Shown: one piece after another, positions 8,078-17,319 of the stretch
How positions within the stretch are numbered: position 1 is the first letter of the stretch
Layout of the letters: each line of letters begins with the position of its first letter
Assembly (NCBI GenBank): GCA_003258735.1
Contig: QHME01000002.1
Span: forward strand, 186,001 to 250,000
Length of the DNA stretch: 64,000 nt
Reading direction: 5' to 3'
From: Candidatus Melainabacteria bacterium
GTDB taxonomy: Bacteria; Cyanobacteriota; Vampirovibrionia; Gastranaerophilales; Gastranaerophilaceae
The notes under the pieces: model-generated
Database searches by the model: none
Told to the model about the DNA's origin: nothing
What the model saw: the letters and a program-made list of their open reading frames with translations, nothing else
Position numbers and translations under genes: made by a program

Positions 8078-8917
8078 ATGGAACGAGCAGATTTACATTT
8101 ACACAGCAACTTTTCAGACGGCAGTGATTCGGTTGAAACTCTTGTTCAAAATATCAAACAAGAGGGTCTATCCGTTTTTGCATTGACAGACCATGATACA
8201 ATTGCTGGCTGTAAAGAAATCAAAAAATACATCACTGACGATATAAAATTCATTTCAGGTACAGAATTAACTTGCTTAGCTGACACTGTTAAATGCCACA
8301 TTTTAGGATACAACTGTAATCCTGATGATGAAACCTTAACAAAATTAATTCAAAAAGGCAAACAATTACGCCGCAATAAACTGGATAAACGTATTCAATA
8401 TTTGTCTGATATTTGGAATATAAATTTAACACAAGATGAACTTGATTGGCTATATTCACGCAACAGTGTCGTAAAAATCCATATAGGAAATATTTTGGTT
8501 GACAGAGGATTAGCAGATAATAACATCACTGCAATGAGAAAATACCTAGACGGTTGTCAAACAGGAAACACAAGATTTGACGGAGATGAAGGAATTTCTG
8601 CAATTGTTGCTTCTGGAGGGATACCTGTTTGGGCACATCCACTAGGCGGAGAAGGAGAAGAACATCTAAAAGCGGATGAATTTATGAAAAAGCTTGAAAT
8701 TATGGAGCGATTCGGAATTCAAGGACTTGAATGTTATTACTCAAGATACTCAAAAGATGAAACTAAATTTCTCGTTGACATTGCTAAAAAACACAAACTA
8801 TTAATTTCTGGCGGTAGCGATTATCACGGCAAAAATAAAACCGTAAAACTTGGTCAGTTAAACACTGAAGGTACAAACATACCAAAAGAAAATTTGACAA
8901 TTTTATCTGCAATTTAG
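8078..8917 (+). CDS. PHP-domain phosphatase
   Basis: 279 residues. PHP motif I 'ADLHLHSNFSDG' (His7, His9), motif II 'LTDHDT', Glu in 'SGTELTC', 'VWAHPLGG' and 'GGSDYHG' give the full metal site. Members of this subgroup are 3',5'-nucleoside bisphosphate phosphatases or 5'-3' RNA trimming exonucleases (RNase AM, YciV-like); either fits. The gene has no ribosome binding site and is predicted to be leaderless. It is followed by a hairpin at 8951-8979 whose T-run faces the other way. Confidence 0.88.
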   Translation: MERADLHLHSNFSDGSDSVETLVQNIKQEGLSVFALTDHDTIAGCKEIKKYITDDIKFISGTELTCLADTVKCHILGYNCNPDDETLTKLIQKGKQLRRNKLDKRIQYLSDIWNINLTQDELDWLYSRNSVVKIHIGNILVDRGLADNNITAMRKYLDGCQTGNTRFDGDEGISAIVASGGIPVWAHPLGGEGEEHLKADEFMKKLEIMERFGIQGLECYYSRYSKDETKFLVDIAKKHKLLISGGSDYHGKNKTVKLGQLNTEGTNIPKENLTILSAI

Positions 8918-8950
8918 TTTTTGAATTAAAAATTTTATTTTATTAAAAAG

Positions 8951-8979
8951 GCGCGTGGGTTTTAATAAAACCCACGCGC
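8951..8979 (-). terminator. terminator of the nusA transcript
   Basis: A 14-base perfect G+C-rich stem (8951-8964 with 8966-8979); on the minus strand it is followed by CTTTTTAA, so it ends the rimP-nusA transcript. On the plus strand no T-run follows, though the stem may still slow polymerase after the PHP gene. Confidence 0.8.
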
Positions 8980-9006
8980 GACTTGTTCTATCCAAAAATC
9001 AAAGAA

Positions 9007-10257
9007 CTATTCTTCAACTTCTTCTGAAATTCCACCATCTTCAATGTCATTTTCATCTAAAGCTTGTTGATTCATTTCTTCTTCAATTTCTTCCTGCAAT
9101 TCTTCTGAATCTACAGGATTGCTATCTACTTCAGACTCAGCATCATCTGCCTGATCTTCATATTCATAGTTGTTAACATTTTGATTTTCAGCTTGTTCCA
9201 TTTGAGAAACTGATTTAATATCAATTTTCCAACCAGTCAATTTATGTGCTAGTCTTACATTTTGACCTTCACGACCGATAGCAAGACTCAATTGATCATC
9301 AGGAACTACAACTAATGCCTCATGGTTATATTCATCATCAGCCATAATATCAACTGATACAACTCTTGCAGGAGACAATGCGTTTACAATGTATTCAACA
9401 GGATCTTCTGAGTATCTAACGATATCAATTTTTTCGTTTTTCAATTCACTTACGATAGTTTGGATTCTGCTACCTCTTGGTCCGATACAAGCCCCAACAG
9501 AATCTACTTCAGGGTCATTTGACCATACAGCGATTTTTGTTCTGTAACCTGCCTCACGAGAAATTGATTTAATTTCTACAATACCATCTTCAATTTCAGG
9601 AACTTCAAGTTCAAACAATTCTCTAACAATTTCAGCATGACCATGAGAAACAATTACTTGAGGTAATCTTGTTGTTTCTTTAACATTTAGAACAAATACT
9701 CTGATTCTGTTACCAGGTTTGTAGTATTCTCCAGGAATTTGTTCTTTTCTTGGCATTACTGCATCAGTTTTACCAATATTTACTATAACATTTCTTCTAT
9801 CATCAACTTTTTGAATAATACCTGTAATCAAAGTACCTTTCTTTTCCAAAAATTCGTTAAGAACAAGATTTCTTTCAGCTTCACGAATTCTTTGAGTCAA
9901 AACTTGGTTTGCCGCTTGAGCTGCAATTCTACCAAATTGGTCAGGAGTTACTTCTAATTTAACTTCATCACCCAATTCAACTGATTCATCAATTTCTTTA
10001 GCCTCAGCTAGAGAAATTTCGTTATCAGGGTCTTCTACAGAATCAACAACTGTTTTACCTTTAAAAATACCTATTTCGCCTGATTGCTCATCTAAATATG
10101 CCTCAACATTTTCAACTTCTTTAATTCTCAAGTGTTTTTTATAAGCTGCAACCATTGCATCACATAAAGAAGAAATTACGACATCTTTAGAAATGCCTTT
10201 TTCTCTTTCTAATTCTTCAAAAACTTCATTTAAGTTTCCTGCTCCGATTTTAATCAT
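9007..10257 (-). CDS. nusA: transcription termination/antitermination factor NusA
   Basis: 416 residues: N-terminal RNA polymerase-binding domain (about 1-130), S1 domain (135-205), two KH domains (205-350) with 'GACIGPRGSRIQTIVSEL' and 'AIGREGQNVRLA', then an Asp/Glu/Gln-rich acidic tail from about 355. NusA controls pausing and Rho-independent termination. It follows rimP by 92 bases, the common rimP-nusA order. The tail is only acidic low complexity; the helix-hairpin-helix repeats of enterobacterial NusA are absent. Confidence 0.96.
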   Translation of the reverse strand: MIKIGAGNLNEVFEELEREKGISKDVVISSLCDAMVAAYKKHLRIKEVENVEAYLDEQSGEIGIFKGKTVVDSVEDPDNEISLAEAKEIDESVELGDEVKLEVTPDQFGRIAAQAANQVLTQRIREAERNLVLNEFLEKKGTLITGIIQKVDDRRNVIVNIGKTDAVMPRKEQIPGEYYKPGNRIRVFVLNVKETTRLPQVIVSHGHAEIVRELFELEVPEIEDGIVEIKSISREAGYRTKIAVWSNDPEVDSVGACIGPRGSRIQTIVSELKNEKIDIVRYSEDPVEYIVNALSPARVVSVDIMADDEYNHEALVVVPDDQLSLAIGREGQNVRLAHKLTGWKIDIKSVSQMEQAENQNVNNYEYEDQADDAESEVDSNPVDSEELQEEIEEEMNQQALDENDIEDGGISEEVEE

Positions 10258-10349
10258 TGTGTTTTATACCTTTCTGCCTATAATTGGCGATTGTTATGTT
10301 ATTTAAAATTACAGAAATATTAAGGCTACTTATTGCCTTCTTCCTTCAG

Positions 10350-10832
10350 CTAATCAATATACAGTTTTGCTGATTGAATGTTAGATTTTGGGATTTGAAG
10401 TTCTGTGCCATCATCAAAACGAAAAAATTTTAAACCTTCGTTAGGGTCATAGTCCAAGATTTCACCTTTGAAGATTTTTTCAGTTTCGCCTTCTAATGGT
10501 TCTTTTAACTTGATACTTATTCTTTTACCTTTAAAGATGACAAATTCTTTTTCTGACTTAAATTTTCGCTCCAGTCCCGGTGAAGATACTTCTAAATAGT
10601 ATTTAACTGGGATGAGTTCATCCAAAAAGCCCTCCAAACTTCTTGTCACATTTTCACAATCATCAAGAGTGATGTTGCGCTCCTTTGAGTATAAGAAAAT
10701 TCTCAAATACCAACGGTGATTTTCTTTAGAAAAATCAATTTCGATAGGAATTAAGTTGAAACGCATTGCGGTATTTTCGATTAGCGGTGTGATTGCGCTC
10801 AAAACTTCCAATCTGTTAATATCTTGTTTCAT
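10350..10832 (-). CDS. rimP: ribosome maturation factor RimP
   Basis: 160 residues, family signature 'YYLEVSSPGLERKFKSEKEF' in the middle and a C-terminal SH3-like domain. RimP helps assemble the 30S subunit. First gene of rimP-nusA; a hairpin at 10895-10925 separates it from the coiled-coil gene upstream. Confidence 0.95.
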   Translation of the reverse strand: MKQDINRLEVLSAITPLIENTAMRFNLIPIEIDFSKENHRWYLRIFLYSKERNITLDDCENVTRSLEGFLDELIPVKYYLEVSSPGLERKFKSEKEFVIFKGKRISIKLKEPLEGETEKIFKGEILDYDPNEGLKFFRFDDGTELQIPKSNIQSAKLYID

Positions 10833-10894
10833 TGTTCCTACCTTTCACTTTTTCATATTGCAATACTAACTGACAACACCCTTGCTTATTAGTG

Positions 10895-10925
10895 AAAAAA
10901 AGAACGGGGTAACCGTTCTTTTTTC
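10895..10925. terminator. terminator of the coiled-coil gene
   Basis: AAAAAGAACGG paired with CCGTTCTTTTTT around a GGTAA loop, with T-runs on both strands. It closes the 559-residue gene on the minus strand before rimP. Confidence 0.85.
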
Positions 10926-10997
10926 GTTTGCAATACTGCTTGCTGACTATATTGTAATATACATGTATTGAAATGTAAAGTGTTTGTAAAGCTTTGG

Positions 10998-12677
10998 TTA
11001 AGCAGAAACGCCTTGAGCTTGTTCAAACATTTCTTTTGTAATAGGAGATTTTCCTCTAAAGTATACTTCTTGTCCGCTTGGAGTTGTGCCTTTATAATAG
11101 TTTTCGTTTCCTGAAACAAATGTTGCTGGACCTTTTTGCAATTGTTTAATATACTGGCTATCTGCATTTAATGGAGATAGAGCTTCTTTTTTGTCTAGTT
11201 GACCATTCATTTTTTCGTTACGATTTTTCATTTTGTAAGACAACCATTTTTCTTTTAAATTCATACCGTCACTAGGATCAATGTTCTTAGCGCGGTTCAT
11301 ATTTTTATCAACTCCTTTATTTATTTTGTCAGTTAATTTGTTATAATCATCTTGTTCTTCTTGTTCCATCTTTTCAAGACGTTTTTGTTGCTTGTCGATT
11401 TCATCTTTTAATTTTTTAGAATCTTGTTGATAAGCTTTAAATTTTTCAACATCAGCTTCAGCTTGTTCAAGTTTTGTTTCGGCTTTTTCTAAACTTTTTT
11501 CATTGTCTTGTAATTCATTTTGAGCTTTTGTTTGAGTTTTCTTAGCTGAATCTAATTGTGTTTGTGCTTTATCTAAATTGCCTTCCGCAGTTTGTACAGC
11601 TTTATTAGAAGAGTCTACATTTTTCTTAGCTTCATTTCTAGCTGTTTCAGCGTCTTTTTCTGCTGTTTTTGCGGCTTTAAGTTCTTGGTTAGCTTTGTCT
11701 ACAGCTTCTTGTGCAGCTTTATAAGCTGGATTTTCAACTTGCGTTGTAGTTCCATCAGGATTTTGTTTTGTTATATATCGGTCAGTATTTTTTAATGTAT
11801 TTTCAGCATTAGAAAGACTTTGTTCTTTTTGAGATACATTGTCTTTAGCTTTTGTATGAGCTTCAACAGCTTTGCCATAAGTAGCATCTGCATTTTTCAA
11901 AGCTGCCAATTGTGTATCTCTTGTTTCTTTAGAAATTGAAACACTGTTATTTGCAGTAGACAAATTGTTTTCAGCAGTTTTTACTCCTGTTTTTGCATTG
12001 CTAACACCTGTTTTCAAAGATGTCATTTCCTTATTAGCAGTTGCATATTTTTGTTCATAGTTTCCTTTTGCAGCTTCATTATTCATTGTTGCAAGTGCGC
12101 CATTTGCTGTGGCAATAGATGCTCTCAAGGTAATAGAATCAGTTGCGCCTTGCATGCTTGAAATTGCACTTGATGCTGATGATGAATTCAATGAAATACT
12201 ATGGTTGTTACCACCTGACAAAATTTGGTCAAGTTGTTTAGTGTTTGATTGAGTTTGAACTTTATCTCCACCACCAAGGATTCCTGTTTGGTTCAATAAG
12301 CCAAATACGCCACCTGCAATCTGTCCAATTACTTGCCCTGTCATCATGGCTTTACTCATGCCGTTTTGAACGTTGTATTGAACATTGCTGCTTGCTGATG
12401 ATACATAGCCTGTGTTTGATGGGGTATATGTTCTAGAATTTAGCGAAGCTCTAACACCTTGATAATTTGCTTTGTGCATATTTTTAACATTGTTTACACC
12501 AGCAGTAAAATGGAATTTATTAGAACTTTTTACACTAAATATTGATGATTTTGATGCAGCAGAAGAGTTAGCCAAATTTTTAGTGGCTTGAGATGCAATA
12601 CCGCTAGACTTTTTCTTGACACCGGTTGTACCGCCGCCAAAGCCTGCTCTATTCAGTTTATTCAATTCAACTGACAT
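10998..12677 (-). CDS. long coiled-coil protein, function unknown
   Basis: 559 residues. Residues 1-105 are Ser/Asn/Gly-rich with an opening 'MSVELNKLNRAGFGGGTTG'. A Gly-rich hydrophobic stretch ('GQVIGQIAGGVFGLLNQTG') follows at about 115-135. Residues ~200-455 are an almost unbroken Ala/Lys/Glu/Gln coiled coil with heptad spacing and no proline except in one short loop. The end is globular ('GNENYYKGTTPSGQEVYFRGK'). No signal peptide. The composition suggests a rod-like structural or secreted scaffold; I do not recognise a named family. Transcribed alone: it has its own AGAGAG ribosome site and terminator. Confidence 0.75.
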   Translation of the reverse strand: MSVELNKLNRAGFGGGTTGVKKKSSGIASQATKNLANSSAASKSSIFSVKSSNKFHFTAGVNNVKNMHKANYQGVRASLNSRTYTPSNTGYVSSASSNVQYNVQNGMSKAMMTGQVIGQIAGGVFGLLNQTGILGGGDKVQTQSNTKQLDQILSGGNNHSISLNSSSASSAISSMQGATDSITLRASIATANGALATMNNEAAKGNYEQKYATANKEMTSLKTGVSNAKTGVKTAENNLSTANNSVSISKETRDTQLAALKNADATYGKAVEAHTKAKDNVSQKEQSLSNAENTLKNTDRYITKQNPDGTTTQVENPAYKAAQEAVDKANQELKAAKTAEKDAETARNEAKKNVDSSNKAVQTAEGNLDKAQTQLDSAKKTQTKAQNELQDNEKSLEKAETKLEQAEADVEKFKAYQQDSKKLKDEIDKQQKRLEKMEQEEQDDYNKLTDKINKGVDKNMNRAKNIDPSDGMNLKEKWLSYKMKNRNEKMNGQLDKKEALSPLNADSQYIKQLQKGPATFVSGNENYYKGTTPSGQEVYFRGKSPITKEMFEQAQGVSA

Positions 12678-12824
12678 AATTGTGCTCTCTTTTTTTCTTC
12701 TTAAATATATAAAAACATGAGAAAACGCCCAATTTCACATGCTTTCGGCCTTGTTACATTTGTTTACAATTAGGTTAGAAGAAGAAAATACCAAGGTGAG
12801 TGGAATAAAAAGAAAAGAACAAAC

Positions 12825-12970
12825 TGTCACCCTGAACAGCAGGAGCAGAATGCGTAACGAAGTGAAGTCACGTTTTATGCGACTGCGGAGTTTCAAGGTC
12901 TCAAATATTACAAATTTTACATAAGACTAATATGTTTTATTGGAGATGCTGAAACAAGTTCAGCATGACA
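12825..12970. repeat. dispersed repeat, copy A
   Basis: Starts with TGTCACCCTGAAC and ends with GTTCAGCATGACA, inverted to each other. The right part (12899-12963) matches copy B at 35981-36074 with only three mismatches over about 65 bases. No coding frame is conserved. The size and inverted ends fit a non-autonomous miniature element. Confidence 0.7.
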
Positions 12971-12977
12971 CATGTTC

Positions 12978-13156
12978 CCTCGCCCCTCAAGGGAGAGGGT
13001 GAAGGGTTTTTAATTAGAGATTCCGAAACAGTCTTGGATTATTTATTGGCAGTTCGGACGGCTCAACGCAGTCCTCACTGGGACTGGGACGTGCTGGGTT
13101 CACTCCGTTCACACGGCGCACTTGCCAAAATCCGCAGTTCGGAATGACAGTTATGT
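12978..13156. repeat. composite repeat patch of high G+C
   Basis: Contains a hairpin (CCCTCgccCCTcaAGGgaGAGGG, about 12977-13002) and a stretch far richer in G+C than its surroundings (13050-13140). The segment TTGCCAAAATCCGCAGTTCGGAAT (13122-13144) recurs inverted and slightly altered at 49680-49704, and 13143-13156 recurs inverted at 191-204. It is not part of any convincing gene. Together with copy A this fills the 512-base gap between the coiled-coil gene and anmK. Confidence 0.5.
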
Positions 13157-13189
13157 TTTTACAACTCACGCCAACATATACCCAAAACC

Positions 13190-14317
13190 CTAATAAGTAA
13201 ACTTGCCCATGACAACCCGTTTGTTTGCTCCGGTACAGCAAGGTAAATTGTTTGGAATGCCGTAATATGCGCAGAAACCTAACAGCGCAAAAGCCATAAC
13301 TTCTTTAAAATTATTAGAAATTCCATAATCTTCACAAGTCGTCAAATCAATATGCTTTGGCAAATATGTTCTCAACATTTTCATTAAAGTTTTGTTATAC
13401 GCACCGCCACCACAAATTACAGCCTCGTGAATGCCTACATTTGGGTATATAAATCTTTCATAGCTTTGTGCAATTGTTCGCGCTGTCAGTGCAGTCACAG
13501 TTGCAATTATATCTTTTGGGTCAGATGGAGCGTATTTTAAAGCATTTTCAATATATTGAGTTGAAAAATATTCTCGTCCTGTCGACTTTGGCGGTTCAAT
13601 AAAGTAATACTCATCCGCAAGCAAACATTCTAACCAATTATCTGAAACAATTCCACTTGCAGCAATTTCGCCATCTTTATCATAAGTTTTACCAAAATAT
13701 TTGCCAACACAATAGTCAATCATTATGTTACCTAAACCTGTATCAAATCCAAATGTATCAAAATCTTTTGAGACAACCGTAACATTTGAAATTCCACCAA
13801 TATTTTGGATTGCAAAATTCTTACCTTTATTTTTAAACCACATTTCATCTGCAAAACAAACTAACGGCGCACCTTGTCCGTTTTGAGCCATATCAGATTC
13901 TCTGAAATTTGAAATAGTTAAACATCCTGTTTCTTGTGCAATAACAGAACTTTCACCAATTTGAAGAGTGCTTTTCATGCTAATATCGTCAATTTTTTCA
14001 TCAAAGGGATAATGAAAAATCGTTTGTCCATGACTTGAAATAAAATCAGGTTTCCCAAATTCAGAAATAAGAACTTTTGCAGCCTCAGCAAAACATTTAC
14101 CAATTACAAAATTCATTTGACAAACATCTTTGATTGAACCCTCTCCACGAAACAATTGAAAAATTTTTGCTCTTATGTGTTCTGGGTATTTATAATTTAT
14201 TCCTTGAATAAGTTTAACACTTTTATCAGGAAAAACTTCACAAAGACCGGCATCAATACTATCGCATGATGTCCCTGACATCAAAGCTATAACTTTTTTT
14301 GACTCTAACTCTTCCAT
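13190..14317 (-). CDS. anmK: anhydro-N-acetylmuramic acid kinase
   Basis: 375 residues, ASKHA fold. Opening 'KKVIALMSGTSCDSIDAGL' is the family phosphate loop; 'SSHGQTIFHYP', 'IQNIGGISNVTV', 'GFDTGLGNIMID' and 'ICGGGAYNKTLM' follow in order. It phosphorylates 1,6-anhydro-MurNAc to MurNAc-6-phosphate in peptidoglycan recycling, downstream of NagZ (29.4 kb). Monocistronic, and apparently leaderless: TATGAT ends six bases before the ATG and there is no ribosome binding site. Confidence 0.95.
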   Translation of the reverse strand: MEELESKKVIALMSGTSCDSIDAGLCEVFPDKSVKLIQGINYKYPEHIRAKIFQLFRGEGSIKDVCQMNFVIGKCFAEAAKVLISEFGKPDFISSHGQTIFHYPFDEKIDDISMKSTLQIGESSVIAQETGCLTISNFRESDMAQNGQGAPLVCFADEMWFKNKGKNFAIQNIGGISNVTVVSKDFDTFGFDTGLGNIMIDYCVGKYFGKTYDKDGEIAASGIVSDNWLECLLADEYYFIEPPKSTGREYFSTQYIENALKYAPSDPKDIIATVTALTARTIAQSYERFIYPNVGIHEAVICGGGAYNKTLMKMLRTYLPKHIDLTTCEDYGISNNFKEVMAFALLGFCAYYGIPNNLPCCTGANKRVVMGKFTY

Positions 14318-14329
14318 ATTTTTATCATA
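14318..14329 (-). promoter_or_regulatory. leaderless-type promoter of anmK
   Basis: Minus-strand TATGAT (14329-14324) followed by AAAAAT and then the ATG of anmK. Six-base gap, no ribosome binding site. Confidence 0.45.
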
Positions 14330-14818
14330 TAAAAAAGCCTATACTTATGCAAGTAAAGGCTGATTAAAAGTTTACAACTATCCTTACTAACTCTCTTCTA
14401 AAAAAGTCTGTGCTTTTCTCCCATTAATAAACTAGATATACAATAATTATTAAGATGTAAACTAAAAAATAATATATCCCTAATCCTACAGTTTTTCTAT
14501 CCAAACCTCAATAAATCTCTTTTCCCTTTTGGACTTTTTGCCATCACCTCTGTTTCTACTGTCCAACTAAACTTTTTATGTCTGATGTTACTAATTGAAA
14601 GTAACTTTTTCCTTCCTCTGTCCGGTAGCCTTATTTTTCAATTCGGCTTTCTTTATGTACTCTACTGTAGACCTAAATCCAAAGGATTACAAGTAAAATA
14701 TTTTTATTATTTTTTTACATTCGACCATGCCCCTTGATTTAGTAAGCAAAAATTCGTGTTATAAAATCTTAATGAAGAAAATTTAATGAAATCATGTAAA
14801 ATTTTTTATAATTTTTAT

Positions 14819-14897
14819 TTGACAATGAGAAATTACTGATAAAATAAAAAGCATGTAAATTTTACAAATAGAATTTTCTGAAAGTTTGTGCTAGAGT
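14819..14897 (+). promoter_or_regulatory. promoter region of the WYL operon
   Basis: Two candidates: TTGACA at 14819-14824 with TAAAAT 15 bases on, and an extended -10 TGCTAGAGT at 14889-14897. The second, 27 bases before the ATG, matches the TGCTANNNT pattern seen at many genes in the window. Confidence 0.45.
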
Positions 14898-14924
14898 GAA
14901 TTGTAGTAATTTGAGAGTTAAAAA

Positions 14925-15869
14925 ATGAAAGAATTTTTAAAAACAAATACAGTTACTTATAACCTGATGTCGTTTACCGGATTTAAGTCTCTACTCATAT
15001 TTTCACTGCTATTAGATGGTGCAAAATCTTATAACGAATTGCAAGAAATCTTGGAAAATCATCCATATTTGCATGAGACTGTTTCCTTTGATACACTTAG
15101 GATTTACCTAAATTCATTAAGAGAAATCGGTTGTAAAATCGTGAGAAAAAATGATAATGGGATTACACGCTATGCAATAGATTCACACCCTTTTGAATTA
15201 AAATTTGATGATAAGCAAATTAAAAGCATCATTAAAATTTATAAGGCAATTTCTAAATCTATTGATGTTTCTGATTTGATATCTTTACAACAATTTTTCA
15301 CTAAATTTTCAAATTATGTTACAAATGAAGATTTGAAAATTAAATTGCAAAACATTTCACCATTAAATAACATTGACCCAAAATTGATAGAAAATTTAAT
15401 GATGTATGCCAAGAATAATACTGAAATAACGGTTTATTACAATTCTAAAATTTCCGGTGCAAAAAATATTACAATTTTGGTTGATAAATTACACATAAAT
15501 AATGGCAAATTATATGTCAGTGGAATGAATTCTGAATATGAGACATACTCAAGTTTTCTTGTTTCAAAAATAGAAAAAATTGTAAGTGTTAATCTAAAAA
15601 ATAAGACTATCCAATCGCCTGAAATTATTGTCGGATATGAATATAACAAAGATGAAAATGAAAACTTTGAAACATTGGATTGCGAAAAAATAATTCAAAA
15701 AGATGGAAATAAGTTGCTCGTTGAAATCACTTCAAAAAACAAATTTGAACTTACACAACGAATTTTATTCCATTCTGCAAAATGTAAAGTTATATACCCA
15801 AAAGATTTTCAATCGCACATTATTTCAACACTAAAAAAAATGAAAGAGGAATACATTGGCAAAGAATAG
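14925..15869 (+). CDS. WYL-domain regulator, first of a pair
   Basis: 314 residues. The first ~90 form a winged helix-turn-helix ('FDTLRIYLNSLREIGCKIVRK'), as in DeoR/YafY-type repressors. Residues ~160-235 resemble a WYL ligand-binding domain ('LHINNGKLYVSGMNSEYETYSSFLVSKIEKI'), and a C-terminal WCX-like segment follows. WYL proteins often sense nucleotides or nucleic acid and control stress or defence genes. It overlaps the next, homologous gene by 14 bases. The exact WYL triplet is degenerate, so the call rests on domain order. Confidence 0.65.
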   Translation: MKEFLKTNTVTYNLMSFTGFKSLLIFSLLLDGAKSYNELQEILENHPYLHETVSFDTLRIYLNSLREIGCKIVRKNDNGITRYAIDSHPFELKFDDKQIKSIIKIYKAISKSIDVSDLISLQQFFTKFSNYVTNEDLKIKLQNISPLNNIDPKLIENLMMYAKNNTEITVYYNSKISGAKNITILVDKLHINNGKLYVSGMNSEYETYSSFLVSKIEKIVSVNLKNKTIQSPEIIVGYEYNKDENENFETLDCEKIIQKDGNKLLVEITSKNKFELTQRILFHSAKCKVIYPKDFQSHIISTLKKMKEEYIGKE

Positions 15870-16791
15870 TGAAAGAAAAAACAGCAAAAAACTAAACGCA
15901 GGCTGTTTGAAAATTTTTCAACTTATTAAACTGCTTTATGAAGATAAGGCAGAATACAGCAGTGTAATTGAAATTTTTAAAGATGAAATAAATGAGCAAT
16001 CAACAAATAATATCCAAGTAAATATAAATAAGTACATAAATACATTGAAAATTTTTGGAATGAAAATTGTCAAAGAAAATCACAAGTTCAAATTATTGAG
16101 CAGCTTATATTCGCTTGACATGAATGTGGAAGATTTAAAATCACTTGCAATTTTGGTGAATACCGCTAATAATTTTCCTGATAAAAATTTGACCGGCAAA
16201 GTTAATGAATTTGTCAAATCAATTGAACTTAGAATGGATGGAGAAGATAAATTTGCACTGAATAATTTAACAAAAAATTCTGATTACGATTTTTCATTTT
16301 ATTATTCAGATATCAGAAATCAAATTGATGAATGCGAAAAGATTTGCGCTGAAAAATTTGTAATAAATTTGTTATATAAAAAAGATGGAAAAGAAATTCG
16401 TTGCAAATGCACACCCAAAGAGGTTATCTATGACTCAAAAACTGCCTATTTAAAGGTTTATGATTCATCAGCAAGACAAAACTTAGAAATACCGATAAAT
16501 ACAATTTTATCAATCAATATGTTACCTCAACGCGCAAGCAATATTGAATTAAATACAACAGTTGTATACAAATTAAAAAACAGATTGGCAAAGACATATA
16601 AACTCAAAGAAAATGAAGATTCTGCAGGTTTAAATCAGGATGGAGAATTGATAGTCATAAATAAAGAAGGTAATTTTGAGAAATTACTGCATAGACTTAT
16701 GCGCTATTCTTCTGATTGTGAACTTGTCTCTCCAAAATTTTTGCGTAATGAAATGATTAAAATGATAAATGATACAATCGAAAATTATTAA
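15856..16791 (+). CDS. WYL-domain regulator, second of a pair
   Basis: 311 residues from a TTG start that lies inside the end of the previous gene. Same layout as its neighbour: N-terminal helices with 'NKYINTLKIFGMKIVKENHKF', a middle segment ('KCTPKEVIYDSKTAYLKVYD') matching the WYL core, and a C-terminal domain ending 'LHRLMRYSSDCELVSPKFLR', parallel to the partner's 'TQRILFHSAKCKVIYPKDFQ'. The pair probably arose by duplication and may act as a heterodimer, as in actinobacterial PafBC; that is inference. Confidence 0.6.
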   Translation: MAKNSERKNSKKLNAGCLKIFQLIKLLYEDKAEYSSVIEIFKDEINEQSTNNIQVNINKYINTLKIFGMKIVKENHKFKLLSSLYSLDMNVEDLKSLAILVNTANNFPDKNLTGKVNEFVKSIELRMDGEDKFALNNLTKNSDYDFSFYYSDIRNQIDECEKICAEKFVINLLYKKDGKEIRCKCTPKEVIYDSKTAYLKVYDSSARQNLEIPINTILSINMLPQRASNIELNTTVVYKLKNRLAKTYKLKENEDSAGLNQDGELIVINKEGNFEKLLHRLMRYSSDCELVSPKFLRNEMIKMINDTIENY

Positions 16792-16804
16792 CAAGGGAGC
16801 TTGT

Positions 16805-17314
16805 ATGAATAAACTAAAAGAATTATTGCACGAAATTATCTACACGTATTTTAATGCATTTAAACAAATTACAAATTATTCAGAAACAGCCAAACGAAAA
16901 GAGTTTAATTTCTTTTTTCTTTGTTATTTCGTATTTTGGTTTATTTATCTTTTGTTGACATTTGTTTTGACTGTTGCGATCTCATTTTTTATCACAAAAG
17001 CACAAGAATATATCTTTTGGATAATAATGGGACTTGGTGCGCTATACCATATTGTCCATCAATTTCCGCTATTGGCTCTTATAAAAAGACGAATGAATGA
17101 TATAATGCCTGATGCATCAAAATTGTATTTTAGAGATTATCTAGCAGTATTTGCAGCACAAATTATTACATATTTTGCCTTGACCAAAATGATAACATCT
17201 TCTGCAAACAGTCTTTCCTTGCAAATAGTTTTAACCGCAATATTTATGCAACTGTGCTCGATATTACTTTTGTTGACATGGATATATTTGATGGTTAAAA
17301 AAGGGAAAGATTAA
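16805..17314 (+). CDS. DUF805-like inner membrane protein
   Basis: 169 residues from the ATG at 16805, which has AAGGGAG before it. Hydrophobic segments at about 36-64, 72-92, 113-130 and 136-160 suggest four membrane helices. 'ETAKRKEFNFFFLCYFVFW' and 'LIKRRMNDI' match the 'R..EFW' and 'RR.hD' marks of DUF805 proteins. Function unknown. It ends the operon with the two WYL genes, which could control it or respond to it; six bases separate it from the convergent kinase gene. Confidence 0.6.
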   Translation: MNKLKELLHEIIYTYFNAFKQITNYSETAKRKEFNFFFLCYFVFWFIYLLLTFVLTVAISFFITKAQEYIFWIIMGLGALYHIVHQFPLLALIKRRMNDIMPDASKLYFRDYLAVFAAQIITYFALTKMITSSANSLSLQIVLTAIFMQLCSILLLLTWIYLMVKKGKD

Positions 17315-17319
17315 AAAAT

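Larger units (their letters stand above)
14318..14924. other. 607-base gap with possible gene wreckage
   Basis: No intact gene. On the minus strand, between about 14520 and 14690, three short open stretches in different frames read like protein (for example 'VEYIKKAELKNKATGQRKEK', 'GYRTEEGKSYFQLVTSDIKS' and 'SWTVETEVMAKSPKGKRDLL'), which could be a frameshifted remnant of an old gene. The right end holds the promoter of the WYL operon. The rest is A+T-rich without visible structure. Confidence 0.3.

Noticed and set aside
12739..13241. Short open frames on both strands between the coiled-coil gene and anmK
   Set aside because: They fall inside dispersed repeats with inverted ends and have no ribosome sites or protein-like composition.
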